Shown here one piece after another: positions 8,134 to 16,399 of a stretch of DNA of 64,000 nucleotides (within the stretch, counting starts at the first letter, position 1; the number at the start of each line of letters is the position of its first letter). A program made the position numbers and the translations under genes. The stretch covers positions 124,001-188,000 of the forward strand of contig NZ_JAKRSA010000018.1 in assembly GCF_022402485.1 (NCBI RefSeq). Reading direction: 5' to 3'. The notes below the pieces were generated by a model that saw nothing but the letters and a program-made list of their open reading frames with translations, was not told where the DNA came from and did no database searches. This stretch comes from Phenylobacterium sp. (lineage in GTDB: Bacteria > Pseudomonadota > Alphaproteobacteria > Caulobacterales > Caulobacteraceae).

Positions 8134-8307
8134 ATGACGCCCCCCAATCCCCCCAAGCCTCCGCCCAAGGCCGCCTCAGACTCAAGGTTGGCCCAGGACC
8201 GTGAGGCCAAGCTCGCCCAGGCGCTGAGGGCCAATCTGCGCCGGCGCAAGGCGCCAGGCCGGGCCGCTGCAAAGGGTGTGGCCGATGAGGGTGACAAGTG
8301 TTCGTGA
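8134..8307 (+). CDS. Small conserved alphaproteobacterial protein
   Basis: A 57-residue protein read directly from the ATG at 8134. After a proline-rich head comes DREAKLAQALRANLRRRKAP, a motif (R-x-x-x-L-A-x-A-L-R-x-N-L-x-R-R-K) that I know from very short conserved proteins across alphaproteobacteria, usually encoded just upstream of murA. The gene lies 78 bases before murA here. The basic helix suggests nucleic-acid or acidic-partner contact, but its role is unknown to me. It is short enough to be missed by automatic calling. Confidence 0.75.
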   Translation: MTPPNPPKPPPKAASDSRLAQDREAKLAQALRANLRRRKAPGRAAAKGVADEGDKCS

Positions 8308-8385
8308 GCAGTCAGCGCCTTTGCGCCAGCCGTGACGCGGGCTAGAAGCGCGGCTGGGATTTCCGCACCGCAGAAATAGCGGCGC

Positions 8386-9705
8386 ATGAAGGGGCTGGGA
8401 TTGGACCGAATCGCCATCGAGGGCGGCGCGCGTCTGGAGGGCGAGATCGCCATCAGCGGCGCCAAGAATTCGGCCATCAAGCTGATGGCCGCCAGCCTGC
8501 TGACCTCAGAACCTCTGCGCCTGACCAATATGCCCCGGCTGGCGGACACTCGGTTCCTGGGGCAGCTGCTCGGACGGCTAGGCACTGAGGTTCAGGAGCA
8601 AGATGGGGCGCACGGGGCTGAGACCCTGTTGCACACCCCGGAAATCCTCAGCGCCATCGCCCCCTATGATCTGGTGCGGCAGATGCGCGCCTCGTTCAAT
8701 GTGCTGGGCCCGCTGCTGGCGCGGACCGGCCAGGCCAAGGTTTCCCTGCCGGGGGGATGCACCATTGGCGCACGACCGGTGGACCTGCATCTGGACGCGC
8801 TGCGGGCGCTGGGCGCGCAGATCGATCTGCATGAAGGCTATGTCTATGCCCAGGCACCCCGGGGCCTAAGTGGGGCGGAGATCACCTTTCCCTTCGTATC
8901 GGTCGGCGCCACGGAGCACGCCATGCTGGCGGCGGTTCTGGCGGAGGGTGAGACGATCCTGCGCAATGCGGCGTGCGAACCCGAGATCGTCGACCTGGCC
9001 GACTGCCTCAACAAGATGGGCGCCCGGATTGTCGGGGCGGGTCTTGATGTCGTCCGGATCCACGGGGTCAGCCGCCTGGGGGGAACGACCCATGCGGTGG
9101 TCCCCGACCGGATCGAGACCGGAACCTTCGCCCTGGCCGCCGCCATGGCCGGCGGGGAAGTTCGCCTGACCCACACCCGCAATGACTTCATCGGCTGTCT
9201 GCTGGACAAGATGGAGGAGGCCGGGGTCGAAGTGATCCGGCACGATGATGGGGTGACGATCAAGCGGAACAGTGGTCGGCTCAGGGCCGTGGCGGTGGAG
9301 ACGGACCCCTATCCAGGGTTCGCCACCGATCTCCAGGCGCAGTTTATGGCCCTGATGACCCTGGCCAAGGGGGAGTCGGTCATTCGAGAAACGATCTTCG
9401 AAAACCGCTTCATGCACGCCCCGGAGCTGGCCAGGCTGGGCGCCGACATCAGCATTCAGGGCGGCGAGGCGCGCGTGCGAGGGGTTTCGACCCTGACCGG
9501 CGCTGAAGTTATGGCCACCGACCTCAGGGCCTCAGTCGGTCTTGTCATCGCGGGCCTGGCGGCGCGGGGCCAAACGGTGGTCGGGCGCGTTTATCACCTG
9601 GACCGTGGGTTTGAGCGCCTTGAGGCCAAGCTCTCGGCCTGCGGGGCCAAGATACAGCGGTTGCGTGGGGAATCCACGCCCGACGAGGTGGAGTTCGATG
9701 CCTGA
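8386..9705 (+). CDS. murA: UDP-N-acetylglucosamine 1-carboxyvinyltransferase MurA
   Basis: A 439-residue cytosolic enzyme that transfers enolpyruvate from PEP to UDP-GlcNAc, the first committed step of peptidoglycan synthesis. Lys27 lies in the SGAKNSA motif and the catalytic cysteine is Cys125 in [15 protein letters not shown], so it should be fosfomycin-targetable. Length is normal for an alphaproteobacterial MurA. The body carries the repeated inside-out barrel segments ([19 protein letters not shown]). The stop overlaps the DUF2948 start, indicating coupling. Confidence 0.97.
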   Translation: MKGLGLDRIAIEGGARLEGEIAISGAKNSAIKLMAASLLTSEPLRLTNMPRLADTRFLGQLLGRLGTEVQEQDGAHGAETLLHTPEILSAIAPYDLVRQMRASFNVLGPLLARTGQAKVSLPGGCTIGARPVDLHLDALRALGAQIDLHEGYVYAQAPRGLSGAEITFPFVSVGATEHAMLAAVLAEGETILRNAACEPEIVDLADCLNKMGARIVGAGLDVVRIHGVSRLGGTTHAVVPDRIETGTFALAAAMAGGEVRLTHTRNDFIGCLLDKMEEAGVEVIRHDDGVTIKRNSGRLRAVAVETDPYPGFATDLQAQFMALMTLAKGESVIRETIFENRFMHAPELARLGADISIQGGEARVRGVSTLTGAEVMATDLRASVGLVIAGLAARGQTVVGRVYHLDRGFERLEAKLSACGAKIQRLRGESTPDEVEFDA

Positions 9706-10129
9706 GCGTAAGAAGCCTTTGAAGCTGCGCGCGGAGAGCGCCGAGGACCTGACGGTCCTGTCTGCGGCTTTGCAGGACGCGGTCGGCAAGATCGGCGATA
9801 TCCGGTTTGAAGCCAAGGCGCGACGCTTGACCCTGACCCTGAACCGCTATCGCTGGGAGGCGGGAGGGCGCTCGCGGGTAAGGGCGGCGTTGCAGGTGGG
9901 CTCCGTCGAGGCGGTGGAGGCCAAGCGGCTGAGACGGGATACCCCCGACGCGGTGGTGGAGTTGCTGGCCGTGCGCTTCGAGCCCGACGCCGAGCCTCCA
10001 GGGGGCAGCCTGATCCTGAGTTTCGCTGGCGGCGGGGATCTGAAGGTGAAGGTCGAGTGTGTCGACGCGGTTCTGGCGGATGTATCGGCACCCTGGCCAA
10101 CCTCGCGGACGCCCAGGCACGAAACTTGA
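9698..10129 (+). CDS. DUF2948 family protein
   Basis: A 143-residue protein from the ATG at 9698, which overlaps the murA stop by eight bases. The pattern [20 protein letters not shown], then [18 protein letters not shown] and [20 protein letters not shown], is that of DUF2948, a conserved alphaproteobacterial family of unknown function almost always placed between murA and hisD. A longer in-frame reading from 9542 overlaps murA and is rejected. Function unknown; constant placement suggests a housekeeping role. Confidence 0.88.
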   Translation: MPERKKPLKLRAESAEDLTVLSAALQDAVGKIGDIRFEAKARRLTLTLNRYRWEAGGRSRVRAALQVGSVEAVEAKRLRRDTPDAVVELLAVRFEPDAEPPGGSLILSFAGGGDLKVKVECVDAVLADVSAPWPTSRTPRHET

Positions 10130-10207
10130 GGCGCGGCCGCTCTGGCTGCAGCGGTGTGGCCGTCGGACCATGGCGCTGGCGGCAAGCCATCGCTACATAG
10201 CGCCATC

Positions 10208-11503
10208 ATGCGCCGATTTGATTTTACCGATCTCGATTTTGAAGCCCGGTTCGCCGCCCTGGTGAGCGAGCGGCGCGACACCCCTGAAGATGTTGAGGCC
10301 AGTGTCCGCGATGTCCTGGCCGCCGTGCGGGCGGAGGGCCTGGCCGCCGTCCTTCGCTTTGGTGCCCAGTTCGACGGCGTCAGCCTTGATGAGGCCAGCT
10401 TGCGGGTGAGCCCCGAGGAGATCGCCGCCGGCGCAGAGGCCTGTCCGCCAGAGGTGCGTGAGGCGATCGCCTTTGCGGCGGAACGGATCCGCAGCTACCA
10501 CGAACGGCAGCGACCGGCGGATGCCCGGTTCACCGACGCGGCGGGCGTCGAGATGGGGTGGCGCTGGGGCGCCATCGAGGCGGTGGGCATCTATGTGCCT
10601 GGCGGTCGCGCCGCTTACCCGTCGACCGTGCTGATGAATGCTGTTCCGGCCAAGGTGGCAGGGGTCGAGCGGATCGCCATGGTCACGCCACCTGGAAAGC
10701 TGCAGCCGGCGGTGTTGGCCGCGGCCCAGGCCGCCGGGGTGACAGAGATCTGGCGGGTCGGCGGTGCTCAGGCCGTCGGTGCCCTGGCGTTCGGTGCCGG
10801 CCCGATCCGGCCGGTGGACAAGATCGTCGGCCCCGGCAACGCCTATGTGACCGCCGCCAAGCGCCGGGTCTATGGGGTGGTGGGCATCGACGCCCTGGCT
10901 GGCCCCTCAGAAATCGTCGTTGTGGCCGATGGTCTCAACCGTGCCGACTGGATCGCTGCGGATCTCCTGTCCCAGGCCGAACATGATCCGGCCGCTCAAT
11001 CCATCCTGATCACCGATGATGCGGCGTTCGCGGCCCGGGTAGAGGCCGAGATCAAGGTGCAACTGGCCACCCTGGAGACCGAGGCGGTGGCTGCGGCGTC
11101 CTGGCGCGATCACGGGGCGGTCATCATTGCCCCCATGGATCAGGCCCCCAGACTGGTTGACGCCCTGGCGCCTGAGCATGTGGAGTTCGCCGTGGCCGAT
11201 CCCGACGCCCTGGCCGCCAAGGTCCGCCACGCCGGCGCCATGTTCCTGGGCCGGCACGCCCCAGAAGCGATTGGCGATTATGTGGCCGGCTCCAACCATG
11301 TGCTGCCGACGAGCCGCGCGGCGCGGTTCTCATCGGGCTTGTCGATCTATGACTTCATCAAGCGGACCTCGTTCGTGAAGTGCGACCCGGCGGCCTTTGA
11401 GGCCCTCGGTCCAGCGACGGTGGCCCTGGCCGAGGCCGAGGGACTGCCGGCCCATGCAAGATCGGCTGCCCTGCGTCTGGGGCAGGGCCGGGGAGAAAGC
11501 TGA
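10208..11503 (+). CDS. hisD: Histidinol dehydrogenase HisD
   Basis: A 431-residue enzyme performing the last two steps of histidine synthesis, the NAD-dependent oxidation of L-histidinol to L-histidine at a zinc site. Diagnostic stretches are present: VGIYVPGGRAAYPSTVLMNA, VDKIVGPGNAYVTAAKR and the zinc/catalytic region DLLSQAEHDPAAQS, followed by LAPEHVEF and AGSNHVLPT. The start is the ATG at 10208, which gives a normal N-terminus. It is not in a his operon, as is usual for hisD in Caulobacterales-like genomes, where it follows murA-DUF2948. Confidence 0.96.
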   Translation: MRRFDFTDLDFEARFAALVSERRDTPEDVEASVRDVLAAVRAEGLAAVLRFGAQFDGVSLDEASLRVSPEEIAAGAEACPPEVREAIAFAAERIRSYHERQRPADARFTDAAGVEMGWRWGAIEAVGIYVPGGRAAYPSTVLMNAVPAKVAGVERIAMVTPPGKLQPAVLAAAQAAGVTEIWRVGGAQAVGALAFGAGPIRPVDKIVGPGNAYVTAAKRRVYGVVGIDALAGPSEIVVVADGLNRADWIAADLLSQAEHDPAAQSILITDDAAFAARVEAEIKVQLATLETEAVAAASWRDHGAVIIAPMDQAPRLVDALAPEHVEFAVADPDALAAKVRHAGAMFLGRHAPEAIGDYVAGSNHVLPTSRAARFSSGLSIYDFIKRTSFVKCDPAAFEALGPATVALAEAEGLPAHARSAALRLGQGRGES

Positions 11504-11610
11504 ACGAAACCTGTCGATCGTCTTCCAGGGGCCGTTCAGGCTGAGCCCCCTAGGGTCGCAATCACAGGGCCACACCGGGCCCGGCGAATGCGATCTGACG
11601 GAGACACATC

Positions 11611-12228
11611 ATGCGGAAGACCACGGTTTCGAAACTGACCACCGGCGCCATGATGAGCGCCCTGTTCCTGGCCGCGGCGGTGCCCGCCGCCCAGGCCCAG
11701 AATTTCGGCGGCGTCCTGGGCTGTAACGCCCCCGGCGGCAAGCAGGAGGGCGGCGCTCTGCTCGGCGCCCTGGTGGGGGCTGCGGCGGGCTCCAACCTGG
11801 CCAAGAATGACCGCACCACCGGGACGGCCGTCGGCGCGGTGGTCGGTGCCGCAGCGGGCTCAGCCATCGGGTGCCGTTTGCAGCATAGCGACCAGGACCG
11901 TCGCCACGGTCAGGGCCAGGGCTATGTCCACAACCAGCCGGCGACCTTCGTGCACGGCGGCTACCGCCTCGACCGGAACCTGGCACCGGCCCACTTCGCC
12001 GGCGGCGGCGGGGCCATGGTGGCCCGCTCAACGGTCAACCTCCGTGCGTCCCCCAGCACGCGGGGGAGCCGGGTTGGCCAGATCCGGGCGGGCCAGCAGT
12101 TTGAGGCCCTGTCCTATGTCCGGGGCAGCGACTGGATCCTGGTGGGCCAGAACGGTGTCGGCGTCGGCTATGTCCATGGCGCCTATGTTCAGCCTGTGAG
12201 CTACCAGTACGCCACCTATCGGCGCTGA
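11611..12228 (+). CDS. Secreted glycine-zipper and SH3-domain protein
   Basis: A 205-residue protein with a cleavable signal peptide (TTGAMMSALFLAAAVPAAQA). A glycine zipper follows (GALLGALVGAAAGSNLAKND, then GAVVGAAAGSAIGC), as in 17-kDa surface antigen/Rickettsia-type proteins that associate with membranes. Residues about 135-195 form a bacterial SH3 domain (ARSTVNLRASPSTRGSRVGQ). SH3b modules usually contact the cell wall, so an envelope-maintenance role is likely. It interrupts the usual hisD-UPF0262 adjacency. A terminator follows the stop. Confidence 0.75.
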   Translation: MRKTTVSKLTTGAMMSALFLAAAVPAAQAQNFGGVLGCNAPGGKQEGGALLGALVGAAAGSNLAKNDRTTGTAVGAVVGAAAGSAIGCRLQHSDQDRRHGQGQGYVHNQPATFVHGGYRLDRNLAPAHFAGGGGAMVARSTVNLRASPSTRGSRVGQIRAGQQFEALSYVRGSDWILVGQNGVGVGYVHGAYVQPVSYQYATYRR

Positions 12229-12253
12229 TTGCGTCGCCTCCCCAGCGCCTCTT

Positions 12254-12287
12254 GCCCCCGTCGCTCCCCGCGGCGGGGGCACTTTTC
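12254..12287 (+). terminator. Rho-independent terminator after SH3 protein
   Basis: GCCCCCG at 12254-12260 pairs with CGGGGGC at 12274-12280 across a 13-base loop, followed by ACTTTTCG. It sits 25 bases after the stop of the SH3-domain gene, the expected place. Confidence 0.75.
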
Positions 12288-12378
12288 GTTTCCCATAGGA
12301 CTGATGGGCATCGAAGCGGGATGACGCCGGGGGGCAGATTGCACTAAAGCTGGCGCCCAAGACCTTCCCCAGGGCGTC

Positions 12379-12858
12379 ATGACTGACGACGACCAGAAGA
12401 ACCATCGGCTGCAGAGCGTTGAGATCGACCAGCAATCCCTGGGCGCGATTTCGCGCGACCAGGAGCAGGAACGGCAGATCGCCATCTTCGATCTGCTGGA
12501 AGCCAATCGCTTTGTGCCTGACGGGGCTGAGCAGGGCCCCTATGACCTGCACATGGGCCTGATGGAAAATCGACTGGTCCTGGATGTCACCGGCCCGGGC
12601 TATGAGAAGCGGCACATTCTCTCGCTCTCGCCGTTCCGGATGCTGATCAAAGACTACTTCATGATCTGCGAGAGCTACTATCAGGCGATCCGCAACGCGA
12701 CGCCGGCTCAGATCGAAGCCTTGGATATGGGCCGCCGTGGGCTGCACAATGAGGGCTCGGAGCTGTTGCGGGCCCGATTGGCCGGCAAGATCGAAACGGA
12801 TCTGGACACCGCGCGCAGGCTATTCACCCTGATCTGCGCCCTGCATTACAAGAGCTGA
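12379..12858 (+). CDS. UPF0262 family protein
   Basis: A 159-residue protein of UPF0262, a family confined mainly to alphaproteobacteria. Recognisable stretches are [35 protein letters not shown], and [20 protein letters not shown] near residue 95, followed by [20 protein letters not shown]. No biochemical role is established as far as I know. It is followed seven bases later by a low-molecular-weight phosphatase-like gene; this pair then infA is a conserved order. Confidence 0.9.
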   Translation: MTDDDQKNHRLQSVEIDQQSLGAISRDQEQERQIAIFDLLEANRFVPDGAEQGPYDLHMGLMENRLVLDVTGPGYEKRHILSLSPFRMLIKDYFMICESYYQAIRNATPAQIEALDMGRRGLHNEGSELLRARLAGKIETDLDTARRLFTLICALHYKS

Positions 12859-12865
12859 AGCGGAG

Positions 12866-13327
12866 ATGGCGTCAGGCTCTTCGCCGCGCCTGCCAGGCGC
12901 CATCCTGTTTGCCTGCAACTTCAATCGCGTGCGCTCCCCCATGGCCGAGGGCCTGGCCAGGCGGTTGCTGGGGGACAGGGTCTTTGTCGACTCCTGCGGT
13001 CTCAAGGCCGAGCGCGAGGCTGGGGTTGAGGGGGCCGATCCCTTTGTCTGCGCGGTCATGGCCGAACTTGGCCTGGACCTGGAGGGTCACCAGCCCAAGA
13101 CCTTTGACGAGTTGCATGATGATTCCTTCGATCTGATCATCTCACTGACCCCAGAGGCCCAGCATCGGGCTGTCGAGCTGACACGCCACCGGGCGGCCGA
13201 GATCGAGTACTGGCCCACCCATGATCCAACCCTGGCTGATGGGGCCCGGGAAAACCGGCTGGCCGCCTACCGCGATGTCCGTGACACTTTGGCGCGGCGA
13301 CTGGTGGAACGGTTCGGAAGGGGCTGA
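12866..13327 (+). CDS. Low-molecular-weight phosphotyrosine phosphatase family protein
   Basis: A 153-residue protein with the phosphatase P-loop C-x5-R-S as CNFNRVRS: nucleophile Cys17 and Arg23. The general-acid loop appears as HDPTL about residue 118. The family includes tyrosine phosphatases and ArsC-type arsenate reductases; lack of the extra redox cysteines expected of ArsC favours phosphatase, although Cys residues at about 44 and 63 exist. Constant linkage with UPF0262, infA and maf suggests a housekeeping signalling function. The substrate is unknown. Confidence 0.8.
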   Translation: MASGSSPRLPGAILFACNFNRVRSPMAEGLARRLLGDRVFVDSCGLKAEREAGVEGADPFVCAVMAELGLDLEGHQPKTFDELHDDSFDLIISLTPEAQHRAVELTRHRAAEIEYWPTHDPTLADGARENRLAAYRDVRDTLARRLVERFGRG

Positions 13328-13436
13328 AAGAGAGGCCTCTACCGGGCCGGCCAAGCTGAGTTATACTTGGCTGCTGTCCGTCAGGCCGATTCCAGTGCCG
13401 GCTGGCCGCATCAGGTGAGCGCCCCATGGAGCCTGC

Positions 13437-13655
13437 ATGGCCAAGGAAGAGCTGTTGGAGTTTCCCGGCGTGGTAAGCGAAGTGCTACCCAACGCCATGT
13501 TTCGCGTGAAGCTCGAGAACGACCACGAGATTATCGCCCACACCGCCGGAAAGATGCGCAAGAATCGTATCCGGGTGGCCGTGGGCGACAAGGTGCTGAT
13601 CGAGATGACGCCCTATGACCTGTCCAAGGGCCGCATCACGTTCCGCGTCCGCTAG
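13437..13655 (+). CDS. infA: Translation initiation factor IF-1
   Basis: A 72-residue S1-fold (OB) protein that binds the A site of the 30S subunit during initiation. The entire family pattern is present: [20 protein letters not shown], then [20 protein letters not shown] and [12 protein letters not shown]. The length is canonical. The gene stands 109 bases after the phosphatase, enough for its own promoter (a TATACT-like -10 lies at 13362-13367). Maf starts three bases after its stop. Confidence 0.98.
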   Translation: MAKEELLEFPGVVSEVLPNAMFRVKLENDHEIIAHTAGKMRKNRIRVAVGDKVLIEMTPYDLSKGRITFRVR

Positions 13656-13658
13656 CGG

Positions 13659-14258
13659 GTGAAGCTCTCCCCAGGCACGCCTCCCGCCCAGCTCGTCCTC
13701 GCCTCAGCCAGTCCGCGACGTTTGGAGCTGCTGGCGCAGATCGGGCTGATTCCCCATGAGGTCAGCGCCCCTGAGATCGATGAGACCCCGCTGAGGGGCG
13801 AGACGCCACGCCGTTGCGCCCTGCGGTTGGCCGGGGCCAAGGCTGTGGCCGTCGCCCAGATCTACCCGACGGCCTTTGTTCTGGCCGCCGATACGGTGGT
13901 GGCTGCCGGGCGCCGGATTCTTCCCAAGGCTGAAAGCCGAGATGAGGTCCGCGATTGCTTGGCCCTGCTCTCGGGGCGCAGCCATCGGGTCTATACCGCT
14001 GTCGCGGTCGTCGGGCCTGGGGGGCGGTCGGCCGAGCGGCTGGTGGAGACCCGAGTGACCTTTAAGCGTCTCGCCGCGGATGAGCTGGACGCTTATCTGG
14101 CCAGCGGCGAGGGGCTGGGGAAGGCCGGGGGCTACGCCATTCAGGGGCTGGCTGGGGGCTTTGTCCTTGGCCTGCAGGGGTCTTATCCCGCCGTGGTCGG
14201 CCTGCCGCTCTATGAAAGCCTTTGTCTGCTGCGAGGCCTGGGCTATCCCGCAGCATGA
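13659..14258 (+). CDS. maf: Maf family nucleotide pyrophosphatase
   Basis: A 199-residue protein starting at GTG 13659, just after infA. The Maf signature LASASPRRLELLAQIG (residues 13-28), the catalytic/metal region FVLAADTVVA with Asp near 77, and GKAGGYAIQGLAG are intact. Maf proteins hydrolyse noncanonical or modified nucleoside triphosphates (dTTP/UTP or 7-methyl-GTP types). This sequence cannot be assigned to a subtype with certainty. Its stop overlaps the RNase E/G-like start. Confidence 0.93.
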   Translation: MKLSPGTPPAQLVLASASPRRLELLAQIGLIPHEVSAPEIDETPLRGETPRRCALRLAGAKAVAVAQIYPTAFVLAADTVVAAGRRILPKAESRDEVRDCLALLSGRSHRVYTAVAVVGPGGRSAERLVETRVTFKRLAADELDAYLASGEGLGKAGGYAIQGLAGGFVLGLQGSYPAVVGLPLYESLCLLRGLGYPAA

Positions 14259-15295
14259 GCCGGCGTACATTTTTCATCGATGAGGGCCTTGGGGAGACCC
14301 GAGGCGGCGTTCTGCTGGACGGACGCCCTGAGCGTCTGCTGATCCAGCGAGATGACGATTCGTCCCGCCTGGCCCTGGGGGCCCGGCTCCGGGCCCGGGT
14401 GCGGCATGTGGAGCCGGCTCTGGCCATGGCGTTTCTGGACCTGGGAGAGGGGGCTGAGGCGACGCTCTCCTTCAAGCCCGAGTTGCGCCCCCGGCAGGGA
14501 GAGGCGGTGGAGGTTGAGATCCGGACCGAGCCCCGGCTCGGCAAGCTCGCCTCGGTCAGGCTGATCGGACCTGCTCAAGGCGCGCCAGCCCTTCTGGCTC
14601 CACCGCCGGCCCTCTATGACCAGCTGCTGCATCTGGCGGGGGAGGGGGAGGCCATCACCGGTCGAATCGCCCGCCAGCTGGCCGATGAAGCTGAGGCCGA
14701 GGCGCTGGAGGTGATCCACCCATTGCCTGGGGGGGGAACCATCGCCATTGAGCCCACCCGCGCCTTGACGGCCATTGATGTCGATGTGGGTGAGCGCAAA
14801 GGTAATGAGGCCAAGCGGGTGACGCGGCAGGCCAACCTGGCTGCCCTGTCGGTCGCTGCCCGAGTGCTGAGGCTGAAAGGGCTCGGGGGGCTCGTGGTAT
14901 TTGACATGGCCGGTCGCGGGCATGACGGCGCAGCCTTGATGGCCGCTGCCCGGGCGGCCTTCAACCCGGATAATCCAGGGGTCTCCATCGGTCCGATCAG
15001 TCGCTTTGGCACCATCGAGCTGACCGTCCCGCGACGGGGGCGGCCCGTGACGGAGAGCCTAACCGACGCTTCCGGGCGGGTCTCGGCCGGTACATTGGCG
15101 CAGCGACTGGTCCGTCGCCTGGAAGCGGAGGCCTTGGCGGCCCCTGGTGGGCGGTTGAGCGGCAGCTGCGCCCCGGCTGTTGCCGAGGCGGCCAAGCCCT
15201 GCCTTGCCCTTCTGGCGGCCAAGATCGGATCTCGCTTCGAGGTCAAGGCAGACCCGACCCTGGCGTGGGACAAGATCGAGGTGCATGGTCGATGA
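14255..15295 (+). CDS. Ribonuclease E/G family protein (short form)
   Basis: A 346-residue protein from ATG 14255 (ATGA overlap with maf). The N-terminus (FIDEGLGETRGGVLLDGRPE) and the region RARVRHVEPALAMAFLDLGE form the S1-like RNA-binding part. Two catalytic metal aspartates are visible in TRALTAIDVD and GLGGLVVFDMAG, equivalent to D303 and D346 of E. coli RNase E. The C-terminal zinc-link cysteine pair of full RNase E/G is absent. It is thus the short form seen in alphaproteobacteria, with probable roles in rRNA or mRNA 5' processing. Its stop overlaps yacG. Confidence 0.85.
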   Translation: MSRRTFFIDEGLGETRGGVLLDGRPERLLIQRDDDSSRLALGARLRARVRHVEPALAMAFLDLGEGAEATLSFKPELRPRQGEAVEVEIRTEPRLGKLASVRLIGPAQGAPALLAPPPALYDQLLHLAGEGEAITGRIARQLADEAEAEALEVIHPLPGGGTIAIEPTRALTAIDVDVGERKGNEAKRVTRQANLAALSVAARVLRLKGLGGLVVFDMAGRGHDGAALMAAARAAFNPDNPGVSIGPISRFGTIELTVPRRGRPVTESLTDASGRVSAGTLAQRLVRRLEAEALAAPGGRLSGSCAPAVAEAAKPCLALLAAKIGSRFEVKADPTLAWDKIEVHGR

Positions 15296-15471
15296 GCCCG
15301 ACCCGTGGTGCCGGCGGCTGCCCGATCTGCCGCAAGCCTGTTTCAGCCGAGTATCGTCCCTTCTGCTCCAAACGCTGCGCCGACGTTGATCTGCAGCGCT
15401 GGTTCACCGGCGCCTATGCTGTCCCGGCCGTGGAGCAGGAAGAGGTGTCCGACGGTGAGGATGAGCTCTGA
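15292..15471 (+). CDS. yacG: DNA gyrase inhibitor / zinc protein YacG
   Basis: A 59-residue zinc-finger protein starting at ATG 15292 inside the preceding stop. The four-cysteine site is CPIC (after GAGG) and CSKRC, followed by the family pattern DLQRWFTGAYAVP and an acidic tail (EEVSDGEDEL). In E. coli, YacG binds GyrB and inhibits gyrase. Coupling to the RNase E/G-like gene is common in alphaproteobacteria. Confidence 0.93.
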   Translation: MSPTRGAGGCPICRKPVSAEYRPFCSKRCADVDLQRWFTGAYAVPAVEQEEVSDGEDEL

Positions 15472-15547
15472 ATTTATCCCCGCTCGCCGCCCTGGACTTC
15501 CCTGGACGGCTCTTTTATAGACGCGGCTCCCGCGCGGCGGGACCAGT

Positions 15548-15623
15548 GCCTGGGTAGCTCAGTTGGTAGAGCAGCGGATTGAAAATCCGCGTGTCGGTGG
15601 TTCGAATCCGCCCCCAGGCACCA
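15548..15623 (+). tRNA. tRNA-Phe(GAA)
   Basis: A 76-base cloverleaf with encoded CCA. Acceptor GCCTGGG/CCCAGGC is perfect, the anticodon arm GCGGA-TTGAAAA-TCCGC gives GAA, and the T arm has the TTCGAAT loop. It follows yacG by 76 bases, a conserved order in alphaproteobacteria. Confidence 0.97.
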
Positions 15624-16399
15624 TTTCTTCCCCTCATCATCGCGGCAGGCACAGGGTCCGGAGTCCTGACGCCTATGGACGCAGCCCGGGCTTTGCGGAG
15701 GCGAAACGGGCGGGCTCTGGCAGGCTTGCGCGCTGCGGGGGCCAACAAGGATTAAGCCGGCCATAGCCCCAGGGTGGGGGGGCTGGCCACGGGGCTGCAA
15801 CCGCGACTTTCAGGTGACAGGGCAGGTGGGACGCCGCGACTCGGCGTGCCGCCATATTGACTTCAACGCCTCTGACGCTCATTTGCCGGCCTATCGCCTT
15901 GGGGCTGTGCAAAAGCTGAGCGCTCGCCTCCCGATTCCCGACAGATTTCCGTCATCTTGGGCAACCGCTGTTCGTTACGCGTTGTTGCGTTGCAGCAATA
16001 TCTTTCACGCTGCCGGCGAGTTTTCCCAATTATTGCATAGAATTCATATTGTGCGGCGCAGCAATACCGGAATTTCTGATTATCTTATCGGTGTTTAGCT
16101 GTAGCCAGTGGCACTTGACGCTCCGTTTGGGGGTTGCCAAAGGTCCCTCGCCGCACGTCTAACTTTGCGGTGAGGGTCCGCAGTCCAATCTCGGTTTGCG
16201 GTCTCGCCTTGCCCAATCGCAACGCCCAGCTTCACATAAGTGTGGATGTTGGGGGTTACGGGTCGGGAGCAGCGATAGCGGTTTGGGCTTCGGACAGCGA
16301 AAGCAGGTTCGGAGCCAAGCTTATTCAACTAGGGTAGGAAACGCTCTCGCGCGACGACCCTCGGTCCAAACGTGCTAGACCATTAGGAACTGGCGACAG
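15624..16399 (+). other. Long noncoding stretch upstream of exbB
   Basis: No convincing gene lies in these 776 bases: a 94-codon frame at 15814-16098 lacks a recognisable product and a good ribosome site. A locally AT-rich zone runs from about 15980 to 16100, unusual in this window. An 11-bp near-perfect hairpin occurs at 16145-16155/16165-16175 (CCCTCGCCGCA with TGCGGTGAGGG). A TTGACG at 16115-16120 has no good -10 partner. The stretch probably holds the exbB promoter and a long leader. Confidence 0.5.

Noticed and set aside
15814..16098. 94-codon frame upstream of exbB
   Set aside because: No product recognised, poor start context, and it spans the AT-rich leader; left as noncoding.
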